A stretch of DNA of 64,000 nt from Parabacteroides goldsteinii (GTDB lineage: Bacteria; Bacteroidota; Bacteroidia; Bacteroidales; Tannerellaceae), in contig NZ_JADNBB010000001.1 in the NCBI RefSeq assembly GCF_015550595.1, positions 55,641-119,640 on the forward strand, written 5' to 3'. Under the pieces are notes generated by a model. The model did not search any database. It had not been told where the DNA came from and was given only the letters and a program-made list of their open reading frames with translations. The translations under genes and the position numbers were made by a program. Positions 8,282 through 16,370 of the stretch are shown in pieces; the first letter of the stretch is position 1, and every line of letters begins with the position of its first letter.

Positions 8282-9938
8282 AACTACCTCCTCCCAGGAA
8301 CTCACGCAGAAGCGAAGTGCCGGGCAAACCGACATCCGGAATATAGTTGAAGTAACGAAGGAACCGCAACAGGCGATAAGCCTCCGCATTTTCAGCATCG
8401 TTTTCGCGAACTTCTGCCAGGATCGGCTCGGCAAACTTGCGAAGGGCAGCCAGTTCATACAACATGGCACTGTTAAACATGGCATCCGCATTCTCCTGAT
8501 AAGGGAAGATCCATTTATCTTCACCCCGACGAACACTCGGCCAACGGGCAATCGTGTCCTTTGCCGAATAACCACGGAAGCGGTAGTCACGGATGATACG
8601 GCGCAACAGACGGTTGTCGGTGGTCGGTATCCAGTTATGGTTATCCAACGAGATCGAGGTAAGGACGGAGACATAGACCATGTACTTGAACTTATCGTCT
8701 ATCATGGCAGTCAGTTCGGGATTCAGGGCATGGATACCTTCTATTACCAAGACTGAATTCTTCTGCATCTTCAGTTTCTTACCCTTATAGATACGCTTAC
8801 CGGTTCCAAAATCGAAAGTCGGCAGATCTATTTCCTTTCCGGATAACAAATCCTTCAACTCACTGTTGAAATAAGGAAGGTCGAGGGCATAGAGCGATTC
8901 GAAATCGTAATCGCCGGTTTCATCTTTCGGCGTATCTTCCCGGTTCAGGAAATAGTCGTCGAGCGATATACTGACCGGGTGGATCAGGTTTGTGATCAGT
9001 TGGACTTCCAGGCGTTTGCAGAAAGTCGTTTTCCCGGAAGACGAAGGGCCTGAGATCAATACGATACGGACTCCCTCCTCATACCGCTTCGCTATTTCTT
9101 CCGCGATCTTGGCGACTTGTTTCTCCTGCATGGCTTCCGACACCATGATCAGTTCGGAGGTATGGCCGCTCTCGATGGCACGGTTCAAGTCACCGACATT
9201 ATTCAGGTCCAAGGTACGTTGCAACGTTAAATGCTGCTTATAGGCTTCGAACATCTTATCCTGCCGGATAGCCGGTTCGAGTTCCAGCGGATTACTTTTT
9301 TTGGGTATTTGAAGCAATACGCCGTCAAAGTAAGGCACGATATCGAACAGTTGGATATAACCGGTTGAAGGGGTCAGACATCCGTAAAAGAAGTTTATAT
9401 AGCCGTCCAGTTCATAATACGAAGTATAAGGCATCCCGGCCGTTTCGATCAGGCGGGCTTTGTCGTTCATTCCACGTTCACGGAACAGGACCGTGGCATC
9501 GACCGTGCGAACCGTCTTATGAAGGAAAGGCAGATCGGCATCGATTATTTCACGCATGCGCTTCTTGATCTTGTCGATCGTTTCGATATCGATCTTCTTT
9601 CCGTTATGGATCACACAGTAGTAACCTTTTGATATCGGATGTTCTAAATTTAATGTCGCAGAAGGAAGTACGTCGTTCACCGCTTTGGAAAAGATATGAC
9701 ACAGGGAACGAACATAAGTTCGAAGCCCTGAAGATTGCGTATAATCCACGAACTCAATGTCTTTCGGATGCCAGCAACGGAAATTCAAACCCTCCACTTT
9801 ATTATTCACCTGCGCATTCATCGGGCGGTAACGCAAAGGCGCACCTATCATCGTATAGATGTCTAACAGAGAAGAACCAATGGGAACCTCTTTATAGCTA
9901 TTGTTATTTTTGCAATAAATTGTGATTGTTTCAGACAT
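8271..9938 (-). CDS. Nucleoside (uridine-type) kinase with N-terminal TGS / threonyl-tRNA-synthetase-like region
   Basis: A 555-aa fusion. Residues 1-60 resemble a TGS domain. Residues 60-200 resemble the added domain of threonyl-tRNA synthetase (HPISKGYYCVIHNGKKID). The C-terminal half is a uridine-kinase-like P-loop domain, with Walker A ISGPSSSGKTTFCKRL near residue 295 and the kinase motifs SISLDDYFLNREDTP and YKGKKLKMQKNSVLVIEGIH. This architecture is widespread in Bacteroidetes and Firmicutes and is usually annotated as nucleoside kinase. The phosphorylated nucleoside is not evident from sequence. The gene is monocistronic and convergent with the flippase gene. Confidence 0.9.
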   Translation of the reverse strand: MSETITIYCKNNNSYKEVPIGSSLLDIYTMIGAPLRYRPMNAQVNNKVEGLNFRCWHPKDIEFVDYTQSSGLRTYVRSLCHIFSKAVNDVLPSATLNLEHPISKGYYCVIHNGKKIDIETIDKIKKRMREIIDADLPFLHKTVRTVDATVLFRERGMNDKARLIETAGMPYTSYYELDGYINFFYGCLTPSTGYIQLFDIVPYFDGVLLQIPKKSNPLELEPAIRQDKMFEAYKQHLTLQRTLDLNNVGDLNRAIESGHTSELIMVSEAMQEKQVAKIAEEIAKRYEEGVRIVLISGPSSSGKTTFCKRLEVQLITNLIHPVSISLDDYFLNREDTPKDETGDYDFESLYALDLPYFNSELKDLLSGKEIDLPTFDFGTGKRIYKGKKLKMQKNSVLVIEGIHALNPELTAMIDDKFKYMVYVSVLTSISLDNHNWIPTTDNRLLRRIIRDYRFRGYSAKDTIARWPSVRRGEDKWIFPYQENADAMFNSAMLYELAALRKFAEPILAEVRENDAENAEAYRLLRFLRYFNYIPDVGLPGTSLLREFLGGGSFRY

Positions 9939-10022
9939 ATTATATCAGTTATTATTTGTAGTTTTGCTGCCTAAAGTTAGGACTATTAATCGGATATACT
10001 TCCAGGTATAACTATTTTTTTG

Positions 10023-11714
10023 ATGGATAATACAATTTTTACCGTACTAAAGTTGCTCGGTTCACTTGCGCTTTTAATGTATGGAATGAAAGTTATGAGT
10101 GAGGGTCTCCAGAAACTGACAGGAGATCATCTTCGTAATATCCTAGGCGCCATGACGACTAACCGGTTCACCGGACTGCTCACGGGCGCGTTCGTCACCG
10201 CAGCAGTACAGTCATCGACAGCAACCACTGTTATGACTGTCAGTTTTGTAAACGCAGGACTTCTAACTCTGACACAAGCCATCTCCGTCATCATGGGGGC
10301 CAACATTGGAACGACGATTACCGCTTGGATCATGTCGATCTTCGGTTTCCAGTTCAATATGACCAACATTATCTATCCACTCTTCGCGCTGTCTTTACCC
10401 CTTATCTTCTCCCAAAAGAGTAGCCGCAAATCATTCGGTGAATTCGTCTTCGGGTTCGCATTTATGTTCCTGGGTCTGACAACCTTGAGGGAGAATGCCA
10501 TGCACATGGACCTGGAGCATAATCAGGCGATCCTGTCATTCATCACCTCCTGCAAGGAATGGGGAATGTGGTCTGTGTTGCTATTCCTGCTGGTCGGAAG
10601 TATCATCACGATGGCGGTCCAATCGTCAGCAGCCGTTATGGCTATTACATTAATATTATGTTCGAGCGGCGTGCTCGACCTGTACCTGGGTATCGCCCTG
10701 GTGATGGGAGAGAATATAGGAACCACCGTGACATCCAATATAGCTGCACTTACCGCTAATGCACAAGCCCGAAGGGCGGCATTTGCCCATTTCATATTTA
10801 ACTTTTTCGGAATCATGTGGGTACTTTGCATCTTCTATCCGTTCATAGATGCGGTCAAGAGTATCGTTACCTACCTGGCACCGAATACCCCAAAAGACAT
10901 CGCCATCACTTATACGTTGTCGGCATTCCATACCGCCTTTAACATCTGCAACGTATTATTATTAATATGGTTTATAAAACCGATCGAACGATTGGTTTGT
11001 TTTGTGATCAAATCGAAGCCGGAAGACGAAGAATATCGCCTGCATTATATCACCGGCGGTCTCCTGTCGACAGCCGAGTTATCCATCCTGCAAGCCAGTA
11101 AGGAGATATCTCTTTTTGCAGAACGGACTACCCGCATGTTCAACATGGTGAAAGAGGCATATTATGAAAAAGATGAAGACGCTTTTATGAAAACATACAA
11201 CCGGATCGAAAAGTACGAAAATATCAGCGACCATATGGAGATAGAGATAGCCAATTACCTCACCCTGGTGGCAGAAGGCCGTCTGAGCTCGGAAAGCAAG
11301 GAGGAGATCCGTATCATGCTCCGTGCCGTATCGGAAATCGAAAGTATCGCCGACTCGTGTAACAATCTGGCACGTACCATCAAACACCGGAACGAAGGGA
11401 AGTCGATCTTCACCGACAAACAGAATCACAATATAGACAAAATATTTGAACTGGTGACCCAGGCCTTGCGCCAGATGAACCTGATATTGAAGAAACCGGA
11501 ATTGGTACACGATGATATCAATCCTTCTTACAATATCGAAAACGAAATAAACAATTATCGTAACCTGCTTAAACAACATAATGTGGAAGATATCAATAAT
11601 AAAGCATACCAGTATCAGGACGGTGTGTATTACATGGATATCGTCAGTGAAGCTGAAAAGCTGGGTGATTATGTACTAAATGTTGTTCAGGCAGTTATTG
11701 AAAAGAAAATATAA
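10023..11714 (+). CDS. Na+/phosphate cotransporter family protein (NptA/PNaS) with PhoU-like tail, copy 1
   Basis: 563 aa from the ATG at 10023; the TTG one codon earlier is less likely. The membrane part carries the two inverted QSS repeats of the family: VQSSTATTVMTVSFVNAGLL with GANIGTTITAW, and VQSSAAVMAITLIL with GENIGTTVTSN. The C-terminal 220 residues are a helical PhoU-like regulatory domain (YENISDHMEIEIANYL). It imports phosphate with sodium at the inner membrane. A paralogue begins 51 bp downstream, so the two form a tandem pair. Confidence 0.92.
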   Translation: MDNTIFTVLKLLGSLALLMYGMKVMSEGLQKLTGDHLRNILGAMTTNRFTGLLTGAFVTAAVQSSTATTVMTVSFVNAGLLTLTQAISVIMGANIGTTITAWIMSIFGFQFNMTNIIYPLFALSLPLIFSQKSSRKSFGEFVFGFAFMFLGLTTLRENAMHMDLEHNQAILSFITSCKEWGMWSVLLFLLVGSIITMAVQSSAAVMAITLILCSSGVLDLYLGIALVMGENIGTTVTSNIAALTANAQARRAAFAHFIFNFFGIMWVLCIFYPFIDAVKSIVTYLAPNTPKDIAITYTLSAFHTAFNICNVLLLIWFIKPIERLVCFVIKSKPEDEEYRLHYITGGLLSTAELSILQASKEISLFAERTTRMFNMVKEAYYEKDEDAFMKTYNRIEKYENISDHMEIEIANYLTLVAEGRLSSESKEEIRIMLRAVSEIESIADSCNNLARTIKHRNEGKSIFTDKQNHNIDKIFELVTQALRQMNLILKKPELVHDDINPSYNIENEINNYRNLLKQHNVEDINNKAYQYQDGVYYMDIVSEAEKLGDYVLNVVQAVIEKKI

Positions 11715-11765
11715 TTATGCATACATTCATTTTAATCGGATATTTATCCACTTAAACTTAGATAG

Positions 11766-13571
11766 ATGGACTATTCTTTTTTTGATTTTCTTACGCTTGT
11801 AGGAGCATTAGGTATGTTCCTATACGGAATGAAAGTGATGAGTGAAGGTTTACAGAAAGTCGCGGGAGACAAGCTACGAGGCATCCTCTCGGTCATGACG
11901 ACTAACCGCTTCACAGGCGTGCTGACCGGGATTCTGATCACCGCACTCATTCAGTCATCAAGTGCTACTACCGTAATGGTTGTCAGTTTTGTTAACGCAG
12001 GACTTCTTACACTGACCCAATCAATCAGTGTTATCATGGGAGCCAACGTCGGAACAACAGTTACGGCATGGATTATCTCACTCTTCGGATTTAAAGTAGA
12101 TATCAGCGTCTTTTCCCTGCCACTTATCGGTATCTGTATCCCGTTGATATTCTCCGGCAAAAGTAAACGCAAGTCATGGGGTGAGTTTCTAATGGGTTTT
12201 GCTTTCCTCTTCATGGGGTTGTCTTATCTGAAATCATCCGTTCCCGACCTGCAAAGCAATCCTGAAATCCTTTCTTTCCTACAAGATTACACCTCTCTGG
12301 GATATCCTTCCCTCCTTATATTCCTTCTCTTAGGAACTATTCTTACAGTCATTGTACAATCTTCGAGTGCTACCGTCGCTATCACATTAATCATGTGTAC
12401 ACAGGGATGGATACCTTTCGAAATGGCAGCTGCCATGGTATTAGGAGAAAACATCGGAACAACTATCACAGCAAATATTGCTGCTATCTCAGCCAATGTA
12501 TCGGCCCGTCGAGCAGCGATTGCCCACCTCATGTTTAACGTATTCGGTGTCTGTTGGGTCATGGCTCTGTTCTATCCGTTCACCAATATGATTTCCTGGA
12601 TCGTAACGAACTACGGCCCCGGTGATCCGAACGAAATGACCCAGTTCCTCAGTACGCTCGATCCGAAAACGATCTCGCTGATCACATCCAGTGCACAGAT
12701 TACGGACCCGCACCTGCTTGCATTACAAAAGCAATTACTGACATTGCAGGTGTCTGTTTCCTACGGTCTTTCCCTGTTCCATACCGTATTCAATATAACT
12801 AACGTTTGTATCATGATCTGGTTCGTAAAATTCTACGTATACGTTTGTTCGGCCCTTATCAAGCCGAAGAATGTCAGCGACGAGGAAGAGTTCCAGTTGA
12901 AATATATTCCTTCAGGTATGCTTTCTACATCCGAGTTATCATTGATGCAGGCTAAAAAGGAAATTGCCGTATTCGGCGAACGTACACAGCGTATGTTCGG
13001 TATGGTCAAAGAACTGTTCTACGAAAAGAATGAAGATAACTTCCTGAAGATATTCAGCCGTATCGAGAAGTATGAGAACATCAGCGACCGTATGGAGATT
13101 GAAATCGCCAACTACCTGACGTTCGTAGCAGAAGGCCGCCTGAGTTCCGAAGGTAAAGAAGAGATACGCATCATGTTGCGTGCTGTAACGGAAATAGAAA
13201 GTATTGCCGACGCATGCAACAACCTGGCACGTGGAATCAGACGTCGTAACGAAGGTAAATCCGAGTTTACAGACGGACAGAATCACAATATAGATCAAAT
13301 GTTCGCTCTGGTGGAAAAGGCATTGACCCGCATGAATGAAATTCTGCATATGCCCGAAGTGGTACACGATGACATCAACCAGTCGTACAACATCGAGAAC
13401 GAAATAAACAATTATCGTAATCAGTTGAAGAGCCACAACATGGAAGATGTAAACAATAAGGTATACCATTATCAGGACGGCGTTTATTACATGGACCTTA
13501 TCGCCGAATCGGAAAAATTGGGTGATTACATTCTAAATGTTGTTCAAGCAGTTATCGAAAAGAAAATATAA
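11766..13571 (+). CDS. Na+/phosphate cotransporter family protein with PhoU-like tail, copy 2
   Basis: A 601-aa paralogue of the 10023 gene with the same two QSS motifs (IQSSSATTVMVVSF, VQSSSATVAITLIM) and the same PhoU-like tail. It differs by an extra 35 or so residues in a periplasmic or loop segment (around NYGPGDPNEMTQFLSTL). The last 25 codons of the two genes are nearly identical at DNA level, including the shared end VVQAVIEKKI, which suggests a fairly recent tandem duplication or gene conversion. It probably shares a transcript with copy 1, ending at the hairpin near 13602-13635. Confidence 0.92.
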   Translation: MDYSFFDFLTLVGALGMFLYGMKVMSEGLQKVAGDKLRGILSVMTTNRFTGVLTGILITALIQSSSATTVMVVSFVNAGLLTLTQSISVIMGANVGTTVTAWIISLFGFKVDISVFSLPLIGICIPLIFSGKSKRKSWGEFLMGFAFLFMGLSYLKSSVPDLQSNPEILSFLQDYTSLGYPSLLIFLLLGTILTVIVQSSSATVAITLIMCTQGWIPFEMAAAMVLGENIGTTITANIAAISANVSARRAAIAHLMFNVFGVCWVMALFYPFTNMISWIVTNYGPGDPNEMTQFLSTLDPKTISLITSSAQITDPHLLALQKQLLTLQVSVSYGLSLFHTVFNITNVCIMIWFVKFYVYVCSALIKPKNVSDEEEFQLKYIPSGMLSTSELSLMQAKKEIAVFGERTQRMFGMVKELFYEKNEDNFLKIFSRIEKYENISDRMEIEIANYLTFVAEGRLSSEGKEEIRIMLRAVTEIESIADACNNLARGIRRRNEGKSEFTDGQNHNIDQMFALVEKALTRMNEILHMPEVVHDDINQSYNIENEINNYRNQLKSHNMEDVNNKVYHYQDGVYYMDLIAESEKLGDYILNVVQAVIEKKI

Positions 13572-13601
13572 TCGTATATTTGTTGGTGTAATGAACATTA
13601 A

Positions 13602-13635
13602 AGTCCTGATCTTGCACAAGATCGGGGCTTTTTCA
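13602..13635 (+). terminator. Rho-independent terminator after the Na/Pi pair
   Basis: A stem CCTGATCTT / AAGATCGGG closes a GCAC loop and is followed by GCTTTTT. It lies between the second transporter and the S41 lipoprotein gene. A TATATTTG box at 13575-13582 lies just before it, so it could also act as an attenuator for the downstream gene. Confidence 0.75.
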
Positions 13636-13648
13636 ATATAGAAAGAAG

Positions 13649-15049
13649 ATGAATCACAAACATTATTTCTGTTTCCTCCTGGGATGTTTATCAATAGTTA
13701 TGGCCTCCTGTTCGACAGACGATCCGAAACCGGACCCCACACTCGACGAGAATGTAAATGCTTGGATCTACGATATCATGGAAAAGCATTATATGTGGTA
13801 TGACGAAATCCCGGCAAAGGAATCACTCGACATGACAACCGACCCCGAGAAATTCTTCTACCGGTTGCTTTCCGATAAAGACGGCAAAGTGTTAAAGGGA
13901 GAAACAGAGCATCATTATTTCTCAAGAATAGAAAAGAAAAAGACTTCCACCAAATCAATCGACGAAGAATCGACATACGGTTTTGAATTTGCATCGGCCG
14001 AAATGCCGGGTACGAAAACAAAAGTAGCCTGGGTAGTATATATCCTCCCTAATTCGCCCGCAGCAGAATCAGGGTTAAAGCGGGGCGACTGGATCTTAGC
14101 TGTAAACAGCGAAACACCCAACATCACCGACATCAGCGTATTAAGAAGTGGAAGCGCTGTCAAATTCTATACCGGAGCATACAATTCCACAAACAAGAAC
14201 TGGGCAATCACCAACTCTGTCAATATCTCAGCAAGCCGCCCGGTAGAAAATACTCCTTTCTTAAAAGACTCGGTCTATCATTACGGAAATAAACATATCG
14301 GTTATCTGGCATACAACCATTTTTCTTCCGGCCCGGATGGTTACGAAGACAAAACATGGGATAGACAGATGAAACAGATATTTGCGAACTTCAAATCCCA
14401 GAATGTAAACGAATTCATTCTCGATTTGCGTTATAATGGAGGAGGATTGGTCACTTCTGCACAGTTGTTAACTTCCATGCTTGCCCCTGCTAAAGACCTG
14501 GGTAAAACTTTCTGCAAAATGGAGTACAATGATAAATATGAAGATAACAACAAAAGTTTGGCTTTAGAATCGGCCGGGGCTGTATCCGGAGAGAATCTGG
14601 ACCTGAAACGGTTATATGTGTTAGTAGGCCCTAATTCAGCCTCAGCCTCCGAGGCAGTTATCAACTGCCTGATCCCATATATGGGAAGATCGAACATTAC
14701 ACTGATCGGAGAACAAACGATCGGAAAGACCGTTGGCTCCGAACAATACGGAGATAACCAGGACTACGACTGGTTAATATCCCCTATCGTCCTGCATATA
14801 AAGAATGCGGATGGAAACGCGGATTACGAAGACGGCTTCGTACCGGATATCCTGCAGGAGGAATTGTTTGTAAACAACACTTTATACCCATTAGGAGATC
14901 CCCACGAATTGCTGCTTAAAACTGCATTTAACCAGATTTTGAATACAGGATTGAAAAGTACTCCTACTGAAAATACGGAGCACACAAAGATCTTCTTTAA
15001 TCCCATCCTGAATAAAAGAACGAACGGAATGTTATTACTCCCACAATAA
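13649..15049 (+). CDS. S41-family (C-terminal processing type) peptidase lipoprotein with PDZ domain
   Basis: A 466-aa lipoprotein; the signal peptide ends in a lipobox-like SIVMASC followed by an acidic S-T-D-D-P stretch. A PDZ domain surrounds AESGLKRGDWILAVN (about residue 137). The S41 core has LRYNGGGLVTSAQLL, the serine region GPNSASASEAVI (about residue 330) and the catalytic lysine in GEQTIGKTVGSEQ (about residue 360). These proteins cut periplasmic or surface substrates; in Bacteroidetes they are common as lipoproteins without a known target. It follows a terminator and appears to be transcribed alone. Confidence 0.93.
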   Translation: MNHKHYFCFLLGCLSIVMASCSTDDPKPDPTLDENVNAWIYDIMEKHYMWYDEIPAKESLDMTTDPEKFFYRLLSDKDGKVLKGETEHHYFSRIEKKKTSTKSIDEESTYGFEFASAEMPGTKTKVAWVVYILPNSPAAESGLKRGDWILAVNSETPNITDISVLRSGSAVKFYTGAYNSTNKNWAITNSVNISASRPVENTPFLKDSVYHYGNKHIGYLAYNHFSSGPDGYEDKTWDRQMKQIFANFKSQNVNEFILDLRYNGGGLVTSAQLLTSMLAPAKDLGKTFCKMEYNDKYEDNNKSLALESAGAVSGENLDLKRLYVLVGPNSASASEAVINCLIPYMGRSNITLIGEQTIGKTVGSEQYGDNQDYDWLISPIVLHIKNADGNADYEDGFVPDILQEELFVNNTLYPLGDPHELLLKTAFNQILNTGLKSTPTENTEHTKIFFNPILNKRTNGMLLLPQ

Positions 15050-15061
15050 CAGCTGGAAAAT

Positions 15062-15119
15062 CGACAGGCATCGGATGGGGAAGCGACAGGCACCCGTTCC
15101 TCGTCCGATAGGCATCCGT
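15062..15119. repeat. 22-bp-pitch array, three units (AGGCATCSG family)
   Basis: CGACAGGCATCGG at 15062, CGACAGGCACCCG at 15084 and CGATAGGCATCCG at 15106 are each spaced exactly 22 bp apart, with unrelated 8-9 bp between them. The array starts 13 bp after the stop of the S41 gene. The motif is an imperfect palindrome (CGAT-AGGC-ATCG) and matches the array at 34280-34357 when both are read in the sense of the preceding gene. Confidence 0.75.
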
Positions 15120-15165
15120 TTATTAAAAGATAATCAGAGATAAAACAGAAAGGAAGGGGCTATAA

Positions 15166-15292
15166 ACAATTAAAGCCTGTCTCACGACAAGCCCTAACCA
15201 ACTTTGTTAACCTTAAATCTAATACTATTATGAAAAAACCACAGTACAAAGATACTGTCGCAGCAAGCTTTTGTCAAGTCTTTTACAGATAA
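15166..15292 (+). other. Leader-like segment with hairpin and possible 20-codon ORF
   Basis: A possible hairpin (GCCTGTC, TCAC, GACAAGC) near 15175-15192 precedes an A/T-rich leader and an ATG at 15230. That ATG opens 20 codons (MKKPQYKDTVAASFCQVFYR, then stop). It looks like the 5' end of a gene with the body missing, or a leader peptide. I do not recognise it. The remaining 15293-15440 holds nothing I can name. Confidence 0.3.
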
Positions 15293-15440
15293 TATTTGTT
15301 AAGTTCGAGCGCATTCTTCTCAAAAAAATGTTATCGAAGACAATATAGGGTTGGTTTCTTTGCCTAAACAACCCTACACCTTCCACAAATATATTAAAAA
15401 GTCTTGAATATGTGCGCATTAGATAGAAAGAGAGATCATG

Positions 15441-15470
15441 TTGTTTGCTGTACAATTTATCGTATATTTG
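15441..15470 (+). promoter_or_regulatory. Promoter of the DMT transporter gene
   Basis: TTG at 15441-15443, 19 bp, then TATATTTG at 15463-15470: a full match to the Bacteroidetes -33/-7 pattern, 27 bp before the ATG. Confidence 0.7.
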
Positions 15471-15497
15471 CCGGAGTCTTTAAATTGAGGGCGAAGG

Positions 15498-16370
15498 ATG
15501 AAAAACGCATTTATCAAACTTCATATATCTATCTTACTAGCTGGCTTCACCGGACTGTTTGGGAAACTGATTACCCTGAATGAAGGATTGTTGGTCTGGT
15601 ATCGCATGATGTTTGCCGCTGTTTTACTGTTCACCATTCTGAAAATCAGTAACAAGTTACAACCTATCCCCCTGAAAGAGCAATTGAAAATTGCCGGTAC
15701 AGGTTTTATACTGGGCTTACATTGGGTATTCTTCTATGGAAGTATCAAAATGTCGAATGTTTCCGTTGGGGTCGTTTGCTTTTCGCTGGTCGGATTCTTT
15801 ACTGCTCTGCTGGAACCTTTGCTTATTCGTCGCAGGTTTAAGATCAAAGAGTTATTATTCAGTCTGATCACCGTTGCCGGGATCTTGCTCATTTTTCGAT
15901 TTGACATGCGATATCGTTCCGGTATCATAATAGGTATTATCTCTTCAGCTTTGGCAGCCCTATTCACCATAACCAATAAAAAAGTAGGTGCACATCATCC
16001 CTCCCGCATCATGTTATTGTATGAAATGGCCGGCGGTTTTCTGGGATTGAGTTGTCTATTGCCTGTATACCTGTACTTTTTCCCTGTCGCAACAATACTT
16101 CCAGGCATAAATGATTTTCTTTATCTGCTTCTATTGGCCCTGGTCTGTACAATCGGGCTATACCTGTTACAGATACAGGTATTGAAAACAATATCGGCTT
16201 TTACCGTCAACCTGAGTTATAATCTGGAACCGGTTTACAGTATCATCCTTGCCATGTTGTTTTTCGGTGAAGCCAAAGAGTTAAATCTCGCTTTCTATAC
16301 CGGATTGGGACTTATCTGTATCTCTGTATTACTGCAAACCCGAGAAGCCCTCATCAACAAGGCAAAGTGA
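15498..16370 (+). CDS. EamA/DMT-family transporter
   Basis: A 290-aa protein with ten hydrophobic segments in two EamA halves. The first half contains GFILGLHWVFFYGSIKMSNV, the second NLSYNLEPVYSIILAMLFFGE, the hallmark segments of this drug/metabolite exporter superfamily. The substrate is unknown; amino acids or nucleotide metabolites are typical. It has its own promoter at 15441-15470 and overlaps the convergent histidine kinase gene by 17 bp (16354-16370). Confidence 0.92.
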   Translation: MKNAFIKLHISILLAGFTGLFGKLITLNEGLLVWYRMMFAAVLLFTILKISNKLQPIPLKEQLKIAGTGFILGLHWVFFYGSIKMSNVSVGVVCFSLVGFFTALLEPLLIRRRFKIKELLFSLITVAGILLIFRFDMRYRSGIIIGIISSALAALFTITNKKVGAHHPSRIMLLYEMAGGFLGLSCLLPVYLYFFPVATILPGINDFLYLLLLALVCTIGLYLLQIQVLKTISAFTVNLSYNLEPVYSIILAMLFFGEAKELNLAFYTGLGLICISVLLQTREALINKAK

